56,982 bases of DNA from Oceanicaulis sp. BBD 1991-10. Lineage in GTDB: Bacteria; Pseudomonadota; Alphaproteobacteria; Caulobacterales; Maricaulaceae. Location of the stretch: positions 1 through 56,982 of the forward strand of contig LYSW01000007.1 of assembly GCA_001657295.1 (NCBI GenBank), written 5' to 3'. A program made the translations under genes and the position numbers. Below the pieces are notes generated by a model that worked only from the letters and a program-made list of their open reading frames with translations, made no database searches and was not told where the DNA came from. This document shows positions 1 to 11,007 of the stretch, piece after piece (the first letter of the stretch is position 1; each line of letters starts with the position of its first letter).

Positions 1-2
1 GC

Positions 3-2231
3 GGCGGCGGAGGCGGCGGCAGCACCGGATCCATCGCCACGCCGCCCCCGCCTCCGCCGCCCCCGCCCCCTCCTCCGCCGCCTCCGCCGCCTCCGCCTCC
101 ACCGCCGCCGAGCGCCTTTGAAACGCGCGAGTATTTCGGCGATTCAACTGCCGGCGCGCCGCGAACCGGTCTTGCCCAGATGAACGCCGCCTCCGCCTAC
201 TCGGCAGGGGCCACCGGGTCGGGCGTCACCGTCGCCGTGGTGGACACCGGCATCAATCAAGACCATCCCGAATTCACCGGACGAATCTCGGCGCGCATCG
301 ATGTCGCAGACGCCTCCAGGCTGGGCGTTGACGTGGATGGACACGGGACCGGCGTGGCCGGCGTCATCGCGGCGAATAAGGACGATGTGCGCATGCACGG
401 CGTCGCTTTTGAAGCCAGCATTCTGTCGATCCGCGCCGACTCGCCGGGCAGCTGTGAAGAGGATGGCGGAGAAGGCTGCACCTTCTCGGACGTGAACACC
501 GCGCGCGCCATTGATGCCGCGATCAGCCGCGGCGCCCAGATCATCAATCTGTCTTTGGGCCGCGACCCCGGCGTGGGCGACGGCGGCAGCTTGACCTTTG
601 CGGCGATGCAGCGCGCGGTCGACGCCGGATTGCTCATTGTCGTGTCCGCCGGCAATCAGGATGAGGAGGAGGACCAGCCCGACCCAAGTCCCGGCTTCCC
701 GGGCACCTTCGCCTCGGATCCCGCCGCAAACGGCCAGGTCGTGACGGTGGGATCGGTCAATCTTCAAGGAGAGATCTCCGACTTCTCCAACCGCGCTGAG
801 GGCTTTGAAGAGTTTTACCTCGTCGCGCTGGGGGAGCGGGTGATCGCGCCCTTCCTGGACAGCGACGCCGGCGATCCGCAATACGCGCTGTTTTCCGGCA
901 CCAGTTTTTCGGCGCCCTATGTGGCCGGCGCGCTGGCGCTATTGCTGGACGCCTTCCCGAATCTGAGCGGCCAAGAGGCGCTTGAAATCCTGTTCGACAC
1001 GGCTGTGGATCTGGGCGACCCGGGCCCTGACGCCATATACGGCTCGGGACTGATCGATCTGGCCGCCGCCTTCCAGCCGGCGGGCGGCTCCAGCGTTCAG
1101 GTGGCCGGCGCGCAAGGCGCGACTCCGCTGCCGGTCCTGTTCTCGGCGCCGTCCGGCGCCGCCGGCGACTGGGTGTGGCGCTCCGGCCTGTTTGACGGCG
1201 CGGTCCTGCGCGACAGCTATGACCGGGGCTTCCGCTTCGATCCCGAGCACCCGCGCGCCGCTGCGGGCGCGGGCGGGCTGACGGCCATGGAGGCGGCGGC
1301 CGAACGCGGCCTCGCCCGTCATGTCCGAACGCTCGCAGGACCGGCGGAGGTGAATATGCGCCTGTCCGCAGACCGCCTGCATGCGCTGAGCAATCTGCCG
1401 GAAGAGACTTATCGCGACGAAGCCGATATGAGCTTCGCCTTCCGCTCCGGCGGCGTGACGATCCAGGCGGGACGCGGATTTGCGGCGCCCTCCCCGGTTG
1501 AGCCGGCCGGCGTCTCGGTCCTGTCGGAAAGCCAGTTCTCAGGCGCCGTCGCCGGCCTCACCTCGCAACGCGAATGGGCGTCGATGCAATACGCCCACGG
1601 ACCGCTGGCGTTCCAGATGCGCGCCTCAGGCGCCGGCGAAGACGCGTTCCAGGCGGTGGCGGCGACCTTCACCCGCGACGGCCAGACGGTCGGCGTCGAG
1701 CTCGGCGCCGGGCGTGAGGAATATCGCGCGCTGGGCGGCGCGTTGGCCGCGCGTTTCGGCGCGCAGGACAGCGCTGAGAGCCAGTTCATCGCCGCGATGT
1801 GGTCCGGCGAGCTCGCCCTGGGCTGGCGCGGCGCGGCGCGGTACGAGCACGCTGCGGCGGATCTAAGCTTGCCGAGCTATCTGCGGCTGCAATCAGACGT
1901 CCGCGCCAGCGCCTGGAGCATTGGTGTAGACCGCGCGATTCCCGGCGGACGCTTCGGCCTGACGCTCGCCCAGCCGCTGAGGGTCGAGACAGGTTCTGTG
2001 AGCGCCTCGGTGCCGGTGGAGATCGACGAAAACAACCGCGCCATATTTGAGCGCCGGACCGCATCGCTCACGCCGTCCGGGCGCGAGATATCGCTGGAGG
2101 CGGCCTGGCGCGTCGACATTAATGATCGGACCAGCGCCAGCCTGGCGGCGCGTTTCACCAATGAGGCGGGCCATATCCGTAAAGCTGAAGATGAAGGCCT
2201 GCTCTGGGCCGGCCTTCGAACCTCCTGGTGA
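3..2231 (+). CDS. Subtilisin-like (S8) secreted serine protease, 5' end missing
   Basis: The reading frame is open from base 3, so the start and any signal peptide lie outside the window. It begins with a Gly run, then 23 consecutive Pro codons (42-110), then the peptidase domain. The catalytic triad is visible: Asp in VAVVDTGI (codon at 243), His in DGHGTGVAG (codon 342) and Ser in FSGTSFSAP (codon 903). An oxyanion-type Asn lies in the segment VVSAGNQ. After about residue 300 of the visible part come roughly 380 residues with many alternating beta-like stretches, ending in Trp. That could be an outer-membrane or passenger-type C-terminal domain, but I cannot confirm an autotransporter barrel. 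An internal ATG at 180 is in frame but would remove the linker, so it is unlikely to be the true start. The stop overlaps the possible GTG start of the next gene. Confidence 0.9.
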   Translation, partial: GGGGGGSTGSIATPPPPPPPPPPPPPPPPPPPPPPPSAFETREYFGDSTAGAPRTGLAQMNAASAYSAGATGSGVTVAVVDTGINQDHPEFTGRISARIDVADASRLGVDVDGHGTGVAGVIAANKDDVRMHGVAFEASILSIRADSPGSCEEDGGEGCTFSDVNTARAIDAAISRGAQIINLSLGRDPGVGDGGSLTFAAMQRAVDAGLLIVVSAGNQDEEEDQPDPSPGFPGTFASDPAANGQVVTVGSVNLQGEISDFSNRAEGFEEFYLVALGERVIAPFLDSDAGDPQYALFSGTSFSAPYVAGALALLLDAFPNLSGQEALEILFDTAVDLGDPGPDAIYGSGLIDLAAAFQPAGGSSVQVAGAQGATPLPVLFSAPSGAAGDWVWRSGLFDGAVLRDSYDRGFRFDPEHPRAAAGAGGLTAMEAAAERGLARHVRTLAGPAEVNMRLSADRLHALSNLPEETYRDEADMSFAFRSGGVTIQAGRGFAAPSPVEPAGVSVLSESQFSGAVAGLTSQREWASMQYAHGPLAFQMRASGAGEDAFQAVAATFTRDGQTVGVELGAGREEYRALGGALAARFGAQDSAESQFIAAMWSGELALGWRGAARYEHAAADLSLPSYLRLQSDVRASAWSIGVDRAIPGGRFGLTLAQPLRVETGSVSASVPVEIDENNRAIFERRTASLTPSGREISLEAAWRVDINDRTSASLAARFTNEAGHIRKAEDEGLLWAGLRTSW

Positions 2232-2998
2232 TCGATAATCGGATGACCGCCGACTCAGATGGACCGACCCTGACGCTGGAGGAACGCCTAAAGCGCTCCC
2301 TGGTCCCCCCGCGCATGGAGTTACGACGCATCGTCGCGCGGGAGAAGCGGAAGGGCGAACCGGGCTTGAAGCTGTTGCCGTTCCTGGTCGACCCGCATCG
2401 TGCGGCCATCGATATCGGCGCCAATCGCGGGATTTGGGCGGACGAGATGTCCCGGCTGACCGAGACGGTCTGGGCGTTCGAGCCCAACCCCAAGCTCTTC
2501 GCCTTTCTCAATAAGGCTGCCGCGGACACGGTGCGCTGCGACGCCATCGCCCTGTCCGACAGCGACGGCGAAGCCGAGTTGCTGATCCCTGGCGAAAAAG
2601 GCCGGTATTCCAATCAGGGCGCCTCGCTGAATCCGGACAAGGTCGGCGATCGTCCGCACATGCGCGTCACCGTCAGAACCGCGCCGCTCGACAGCCTGGA
2701 CCCGCCCTCCACCGGTTTCTTGAAGATTGATGTGGAGGGTCATGAGCGCGCCGTGCTTGAGGGCGCGCGCGGGCTGATCGCGCGCGACAAGCCGGCCATG
2801 ATCATTGAGATTGAAGAGCGCCACACGGGGCGTGATCTCGATGAGGAGCTCGATTTCGTCGAGACGTTCGGCTATCGCACACTGGCGATCAGCGACGGCC
2901 GCCTGATTTCACGCGCGCGGCTGGATGTCGATCGGGATCATCGCGGCAAGGCCGGCAAGCCGGGCTATGCGAACAACTTCGTCTTCCTGCCGGAGTGA
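2228..2998 (+). CDS. FkbM family methyltransferase
   Basis: Predicted SAM-dependent O-methyltransferase of the FkbM family, which typically methylates sugars or polyketide-like hydroxyls; the substrate here is unknown. The SAM-binding motif I (AIDIGANRG) is at about residues 60-68. The family-typical block FLKIDVEGHE is at about 164-173, followed by a strand rich in Ile/Glu (MIIEIEERH). The length of about 250 residues is normal. The GTG at 2228 overlaps the protease stop as GTGA; an ATG at 2243 is the alternative start. Neither has a strong Shine-Dalgarno, so translational coupling to the protease gene is plausible. There are no membrane segments, so it should be cytoplasmic. Confidence 0.85.
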   Translation: MIDNRMTADSDGPTLTLEERLKRSLVPPRMELRRIVAREKRKGEPGLKLLPFLVDPHRAAIDIGANRGIWADEMSRLTETVWAFEPNPKLFAFLNKAAADTVRCDAIALSDSDGEAELLIPGEKGRYSNQGASLNPDKVGDRPHMRVTVRTAPLDSLDPPSTGFLKIDVEGHERAVLEGARGLIARDKPAMIIEIEERHTGRDLDEELDFVETFGYRTLAISDGRLISRARLDVDRDHRGKAGKPGYANNFVFLPE

Positions 2999-3002
2999 CG
3001 CC

Positions 3003-4568
3003 ATGGCGATCAGACAGGACAGGCCCGCCCAGTTCACCAGACGCGTCGCCCTTGGCGGCGGCGCCGCGGCGGCGCTGGCCGCCTGCGCGCCGCGATCGGG
3101 CGCGCCGAAGGATGTGCTGCGCGTGGCCATTGATTCAGAACCCGACAGCCTCGACCCGCTGAAAGGGCAATTCGCCTCCGCCGCCTTGCTCTACAAGCAG
3201 CTGCATGCCCCGCTGACCGAGTATTCGCCCACCGGCGGCCTGGCGCCCGGGCTTGCCCTGACCTGGCGCAGCGACGATGCGCGCACCTGGCGTTTCACCT
3301 TGCGGGAAAACCTCGTCTGGTCGGACGGCGCGCCGCTCACCAGCGATGATGTGGTCTGGACCGCCCGAAGGGTCGTCGATCCAAGCACCGGATTCGCCGA
3401 ACAGGGCGATTTCTTCGCCGTCATCAATGCGCGCGCCTCGCTGCGCGGCGAGGTCGCGCCGGAGGAAATCGGCGTGTCGGCGCTCGATCCGCGCACGGTG
3501 GAATTCCGCCTGGATCGACCGGTCGCGATTTTCCCGGTTCTGATGCGCGAGTTTTACCCGCTGCCGCGTCATGTGGTCGAGGCCGATCCAGATCATTGGA
3601 CCCGGCCGGAAAACTGGGTGTCGGCCGGCCCTTACGTGCTGGAGGACCGCGCGGCGATGGCGCTGCGCCTGCGGCGCAATCCCCGCTTCGCCGCCGCGGA
3701 CACCGTGGCCGTCGAGACCATCGCGGTCGATGTCATCGAAGACACCGCCGCCCGAGCGCGCCGTTTCCGGGCTGGCGATTACGATCTGGCGGAACGGCCG
3801 CCGAGCGATCAGATCGCCTTTTTGCGCGAGCGTCTGCGAGATCAGCTCGCGGCCTTCCCCGCGCCGATCCTGACCTATCTGAAAGTCAATTGCGCCAAAT
3901 CGCATCTCAGCGATCCGCGCGTGCGCTGGGCCTTGTCGCTGGCCAGCGACCGCACCCGCATCAATACTCAATTCTTCAATGGCGAAGCCCGGCCCACCGA
4001 CCGGGTCATCCCGGATCCGGACGCGCCTTCGCCCGAGGAAGACCTCGCCGCCGCCCGGCGCTTTCTCGGCCATGCCGGCTTCGGCCCGGACAATCCGCTG
4101 CAGATCACTCTGCGCGCCACGGTCGGGGACCGCGACCGGATCGCCGTCGCCCTGATGGACGACTGGGCGCGGATCGGCGTTCAGACTCAGCTTCTGGCGA
4201 GCTATCCGCTGGACATGTATCAGGCCGTCGACGGCGGGGATTTCGACCTGGCGCTCGCCCGCTTTGATCGCGGGTTGAAGATCGATCCCGAATTCATGAT
4301 GCAGCCCTTCAGCGAGGACGGCTTCGCGGACAACACCCGCTGGACCGGGCCGCGGCGCAGCGCCTTTAACGCATTGATCGATGCGGCCAGCGCGGAGATG
4401 GACGGCGCGGCGCGCCTGGCGGGCCTGCGCGAGGCCGAAGCAATCTTTCTGGAGGAGATGAGCTCGATCCCGCTGGTCTTTGAGCGCGCCTACTGGATGG
4501 TCGCCAGCCGCGTGCGTTACGGCGCGGAGATCCCGCCCCATCTTTGGCGGGACCTGTCGCTGGGGTGA
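3003..4568 (+). CDS. ABC transporter substrate-binding lipoprotein, peptide/nickel type (SBP_bac_5)
   Basis: A 521-residue periplasmic solute-binding protein of the OppA/DppA family. The N-terminus has a twin-Arg pair (FTRRVALGGG) followed by an Ala-rich hydrophobic stretch and a lipobox-like LAACA, suggesting a Tat- or Sec-exported lipoprotein. Family landmarks include DSEPDSLDPLKG, the segment around TWRFTLRENLVWSDGAPLTSDDV (given in part) and a late YPLDMYQAV block. The ATG at 3003, four bases after the FkbM stop, gives the signal peptide; the frame stays open further upstream but that extension lacks signal features. No permease or ATPase gene is adjacent, so transport partners must be elsewhere or the protein acts as a receptor. 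Confidence 0.88.
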   Translation: MAIRQDRPAQFTRRVALGGGAAAALAACAPRSGAPKDVLRVAIDSEPDSLDPLKGQFASAALLYKQLHAPLTEYSPTGGLAPGLALTWRSDDARTWRFTLRENLVWSDGAPLTSDDVVWTARRVVDPSTGFAEQGDFFAVINARASLRGEVAPEEIGVSALDPRTVEFRLDRPVAIFPVLMREFYPLPRHVVEADPDHWTRPENWVSAGPYVLEDRAAMALRLRRNPRFAAADTVAVETIAVDVIEDTAARARRFRAGDYDLAERPPSDQIAFLRERLRDQLAAFPAPILTYLKVNCAKSHLSDPRVRWALSLASDRTRINTQFFNGEARPTDRVIPDPDAPSPEEDLAAARRFLGHAGFGPDNPLQITLRATVGDRDRIAVALMDDWARIGVQTQLLASYPLDMYQAVDGGDFDLALARFDRGLKIDPEFMMQPFSEDGFADNTRWTGPRRSAFNALIDAASAEMDGAARLAGLREAEAIFLEEMSSIPLVFERAYWMVASRVRYGAEIPPHLWRDLSLG

Positions 4569-4863
4569 GCCAGGATGCGGGCCGCGGACCGGGCTCAGCC
4601 GCTGTCGCACGGGCCTTGATTGGGCAGGACGGCCGCACTGACGGCCCAGTTTAAGCGGCGGCGCTGTTTCACGCTCAGCCCGAATGGGGCGCAGGCGCGG
4701 GAGAATGTGCGCGCCGAGCTGAGGGGCTCGCACCGACCCCCTCGCCAAACGCGTCATCCCGCGCTACACCGCCCCCTCAGCACAAGAGATGACTCGCCGC
4801 CCGCCTGAAGCGCTGATCGCTTCGGGCCTCTTTGCGCGCGAGCTGAGTTGAGAAGGCCGGTCC
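4569..4863. other. Intergenic region upstream of carB
   Basis: This is the longest non-coding gap in the window (295 bases). A 6-bp inverted repeat (TGAGCC at 4566-4571, GGCTCA at 4592-4597) straddles the stop of the binding-protein gene. A second small hairpin, GAAGCG/CGCTTC (4807-4823), precedes carB. Neither has a T-tract. The short open frame at 4620-4808 has a low-complexity Arg/Pro-rich translation and no ribosome site, so I do not call it a gene. I see no convincing sigma-70 promoter. Confidence 0.5.
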
Positions 4864-8124
<3,261 letters not shown>

Positions 8125-8158
8125 GCTGCTCCGACACTGGTGCGCCTGAACAAGAATA

Positions 8159-8173
8159 AGAAGTCGGACTTCT
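8159..8173. repeat. 15-bp perfect dyad abutting the greA start codon
   Basis: AGAAGTCGGACTTCT is a perfect inverted repeat (7-bp arms about a single G) whose last base is immediately before the ATG at 8174. As RNA it can fold as a 5-bp stem with a 5-base loop, placing the purine-rich AAGAAG that could act as a weak Shine-Dalgarno within the stem. It could alternatively be a protein-binding site. No function is established. Confidence 0.55.
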
Positions 8174-8647
8174 ATGCAGAAAATACCTATGACCGCCGAG
8201 GGCCATCAGGCGCTCGACGCAGAACTGAAACACCTCAAATCGGTGGAGCGCCCTGCGGTGATCGCGGCGATCTCCGAGGCGCGCGAACATGGCGATCTCT
8301 CCGAGAACGCCGAATACCATGCGGCCAAGGAACGCCAGGGCTGGATCGAAGGCCGGGTGCAGGAGCTTGAGGACAAGCTCGCCCGCGCCCAGGTGATCGA
8401 CACCACCAAAATGAGCGGCGACACCGTGAAATTCGGCGCCACCGTGACCGTCGTCGACGAAGACACCGATCAGGAGAACACCTACAAAATCGTAGGTGAC
8501 GACGAAGCGGACGTGAAAGACGGCAAGATCTCGCTGTCCTCGCCGATCGCGCGTTCCATGATCAATAAGGAAGTCGGCGACGTCGTCGAGGTGAATGCGC
8601 CTGGCGGCGTGAAGAGCTTCGAAATCCTCAATGTCGAGTGGGTCTAG
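8174..8647 (+). CDS. greA: Transcription elongation factor GreA
   Basis: A 157-residue GreA, which enters the RNA polymerase secondary channel and stimulates cleavage of backtracked transcripts. The N-terminus [18 protein letters not shown] and the segment [19 protein letters not shown] carry the acidic tip of the coiled-coil (Asp/Glu pair in GDLSENAEY). The C-terminal FKBP-like half ends with the usual [15 protein letters not shown] pattern. The length is normal. The start is fixed by similarity of the N-terminus to the family; the region before it is occupied by a perfect dyad rather than a clear ribosome site. It lies 49 bases after carB and may share its transcript. Confidence 0.97.
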   Translation: MQKIPMTAEGHQALDAELKHLKSVERPAVIAAISEAREHGDLSENAEYHAAKERQGWIEGRVQELEDKLARAQVIDTTKMSGDTVKFGATVTVVDEDTDQENTYKIVGDDEADVKDGKISLSSPIARSMINKEVGDVVEVNAPGGVKSFEILNVEWV

Positions 8648-8729
8648 ACGGCCGCTTCACCCCGCCCGCAAAGACAGGAACGGCCGGCGAGGACATCCCG
8701 CCGACCGTCCAGGCTGGGCCGCTGCGGCG

Positions 8730-10496
8730 CTAGCCGTCATGCTCTTCCAGCGCTCTCTGACGCGCCCACTCCGCCATGTCATGCTCGTCCCAGAGACGTT
8801 GGGCGTCATCGGGCCGGCCCGCATCGTTGTAAAGATTGACCAAGGTAAGGATTTGGCCGGTCGAGGGCTCGGCAAGGCTCTGGAAATAGCGCTCATAGTG
8901 CGAAGCCGCGTCCTCGGGCCGACCGACCTGGTCATAGATATGGGCGATCAGAATCCGGTCGTCGTCAGTGGGAGCGTCCACCCGCGCCAGGTATTGCTCG
9001 GCGGCGTCCAGGGCGTTGTCGAACTGGTCCGTCTGGACGTAGAGCTGCGCCAGAAGGCGCAGTGGTCTCGGGCCGGCGTCGTCGGGGCCGTCCAGCGCGC
9101 TCCGAAGGCTCTCGATCGCGCGTTCATACTGTCCTGAGACCGCGTAGAGCTGCCCGACATTCATCAAAAGCGAGGCGATTTCGCTGTCGGACGGAGCGCC
9201 CGTGCCGATCGCCGCCTCAAAGTCGGCGATCGCGCCCGCAACATTCTCCAGCAAGAAGCGGGCATGTCCGCGCTGCCTGAGCAGGACGGAGCGCTCATAG
9301 GCGGTCAATTCATCCCTCGCGAGCGCCGCCGAAGCAGTCGCTTCAGCCGTCTCGAACTCGTCCGCCTCGATCGCGTCCTGAACCGCCTGGGAGGCTTCTG
9401 CAATGTGAGCGGACAAGACGCCGCGCGGGCGATCCGCCGGAACCGTCTCTTGAGAGGCGCTCGGAACCGCTTCGCTCGGCTCAGCCGCCGCCCACCAGGC
9501 CGAGGCTGCGGCCGGCGCCGCCGCCACCAGAACCAAGGCGCCCGCCGCACCCGCCGCGAGCCGTGCGCCTCTGGGCGCCGGCGCATGCGCCAGGATCGCT
9601 TTCACCCGCCGCACGCGCAAATCCTTGGCGTCGGTCAGGAAGGCGCAATGCAGACGCGCTTCGCCATGGATCGGAGCGGATTTCGTCAATGCCCGGGCGT
9701 AATCCCGGCGCGCCGGCGCGCCCAGCTCGTCCAGGAGATCGGCGTCGCACGCCAACTCGCGGGCGCCCGCCAGACGGCGCTCGATCATCACGGCGAACGG
9801 ATTGAACCAGAAAAACGTGGTGAGCCATTCGCCGACCAGCCGGTCGCGCTCATCGCCTCGGCGCACATGCATCAACTCATGCGCAAGCGCCATCTCCGCA
9901 CCGGGTTCGCCCAATAGCGCGCGGGGCATCACAATGACCGGCTTGAGCCCCGTCACGAAGGGCGACAGCTTAGCCTCCACCACTTGGATATCGCCCTGGT
10001 CCGGGTCGACCATCAAGCGCCGACGCCAATCGGCCGCCTGGCGCTGCAGCGCCTCCGGCGCCGTGCGCGCCGTGCGCAACAGCGTGGCCAATGCGATCCG
10101 CCGACCAGCGGCGCGCGCGATCGCCGCGGCCAGTCCGAACACATAGACGATCAGGACCAGAAAGCCTGCAGGGAGAATCGCCGCTTCCGCCGCGGATTGG
10201 GCCGCAGACATGACCGGCTGAATCGCGTCGACCGGGAGCTGCATCGCCGGCAGGGCGAACAAGTCCGCGCCGACGCCGCCTTCCCTGGCGTCAGGAGCAA
10301 TGCGCGGCGCGAGGGAGGCAAGGATGAAACCGAGGATGGGAGCAAGGATCGCAAGACGGGCGGCCCGCCAGATCCAGACGGTGTGGCGCGGGCTGGCGAG
10401 CGCCCGGTCGGCCAGGCGGGCCGCCGCCCAGGCGACCCCGCCAGCGGCGATGCTGGTCAGCGCCAATGTGAATAAGATCGATCCCGCTGCGCTCAT
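8730..10496 (-). CDS. BlaR1-like M56 membrane metallopeptidase fused to C-terminal TPR repeats
   Basis: A 588-residue membrane protein. The N-terminal half has several hydrophobic segments (about residues 5-25, 45-65, 108-128). These are followed by a cytosolic M56 zinc-peptidase domain with HELMH (His206, Glu207, His210) and a downstream Glu247 in ARELACDADLL as the likely third ligand. A further hydrophobic stretch (about 311-335) precedes about 240 residues of tetratricopeptide-like helical repeats running to the C-terminus. In BlaR1/MecR1 the corresponding region is a periplasmic penicillin-binding sensor domain; here it is replaced by TPRs. The gene overlaps its BlaI partner by 4 bases (ATGA). 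In the family the peptidase inactivates the repressor on signal. The signal here is unknown, and no beta-lactamase gene is nearby. Confidence 0.88.
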   Translation of the reverse strand: MSAAGSILFTLALTSIAAGGVAWAAARLADRALASPRHTVWIWRAARLAILAPILGFILASLAPRIAPDAREGGVGADLFALPAMQLPVDAIQPVMSAAQSAAEAAILPAGFLVLIVYVFGLAAAIARAAGRRIALATLLRTARTAPEALQRQAADWRRRLMVDPDQGDIQVVEAKLSPFVTGLKPVIVMPRALLGEPGAEMALAHELMHVRRGDERDRLVGEWLTTFFWFNPFAVMIERRLAGARELACDADLLDELGAPARRDYARALTKSAPIHGEARLHCAFLTDAKDLRVRRVKAILAHAPAPRGARLAAGAAGALVLVAAAPAAASAWWAAAEPSEAVPSASQETVPADRPRGVLSAHIAEASQAVQDAIEADEFETAEATASAALARDELTAYERSVLLRQRGHARFLLENVAGAIADFEAAIGTGAPSDSEIASLLMNVGQLYAVSGQYERAIESLRSALDGPDDAGPRPLRLLAQLYVQTDQFDNALDAAEQYLARVDAPTDDDRILIAHIYDQVGRPEDAASHYERYFQSLAEPSTGQILTLVNLYNDAGRPDDAQRLWDEHDMAEWARQRALEEHDG

Positions 10497-10900
10497 GACT
10501 TGGTCTCCCCATTCTTCGATTCAGATTCATCGTCCGCCGCCTGCAAAAGGCGTTCGAGCTCCTCGCGTTCCGCCTCGTCGAGCAGCGCGCTTCCAGCGAA
10601 TGTCGAGGCCGGCAAAGCGCGCGGGTCGGCGTCGAGCACCCGGCGGGCGAAGCTGCGCACCAGCTTGCTGATTAAATCCACCTTGGCCGCGCTGGCTTCG
10701 TACACGGCCAAGCCGTGATAATCGCTGCGCGCCGCCAGACCTTTTTCGACCAGGCGCCGCAGCACGGTGCGGGTCGTCGATGCCGACCATCCTTGCCCCG
10801 CGCCGACCCGATCATGCAATTCGCGCGCGCTCAGCCGCCCGTCCCGCCATAAGGCTTTGAGCAGTTCGAGCTCGCTTGGATTTGGCTCATGTGTCGCCAT
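10493..10900 (-). CDS. BlaI/MecI/CopY family transcriptional repressor
   Basis: A protein of about 135 residues with a winged-helix DNA-binding domain (PSELELLKALW, then ARELHDRV, then TTRTVLRRLVEKGL) and a C-terminal dimerisation region in which several Glu/Leu-rich helices can be seen. BlaI-family proteins repress their own operon and are cleaved after activation of the partner M56 peptidase. I prefer the ATG at 10900, preceded by GGAG at a good distance, over the in-frame GTG two codons upstream. Its stop overlaps the start of the peptidase gene, so the two should be translated from one mRNA. A palindromic TACA/TGTA operator lies 20 bases upstream. Confidence 0.93.
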   Translation of the reverse strand: MATHEPNPSELELLKALWRDGRLSARELHDRVGAGQGWSASTTRTVLRRLVEKGLAARSDYHGLAVYEASAAKVDLISKLVRSFARRVLDADPRALPASTFAGSALLDEAEREELERLLQAADDESESKNGETKS

Positions 10901-10919
10901 GTTCACCTCTCCCAGATAT

Positions 10920-10933
10920 GTTACATATGTAAC
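10920..10933 (-). promoter_or_regulatory. Predicted BlaI operator overlapping the repressor promoter
   Basis: GTTACATATGTAAC is a perfect 14-bp palindrome containing the TACA-N2-TGTA core typical of BlaI/MecI operators. On the minus strand a -35-like TTGACT (10952-10947) lies at suitable distance so that the -10 region falls inside the palindrome. A second half-site (TTACAT, 10945-10940) lies between. The -35 overlaps a GACTC (GANTC) site. This arrangement predicts autorepression. Confidence 0.65.
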
Positions 10934-11007
10934 GCATCCATGTAAGAGTCAACAATCGGTGACAACCGCATTCTTGACGCGTCCCAATCAAGGCGGTCTT
11001 TGCAGCC

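Noticed and set aside
42-110. Tandem CCG-type repeats that could look like a repeat array
   Set aside because: They are proline codons in an open frame, not a CRISPR or satellite repeat.
3135-4757. 540-codon antisense frame over the binding-protein gene
   Set aside because: Shadow of the SBP_bac_5 gene, with no recognisable domain.
4620-4808. 62-codon frame before carB
   Set aside because: Arg/Pro-rich translation, no ribosome site and no family.
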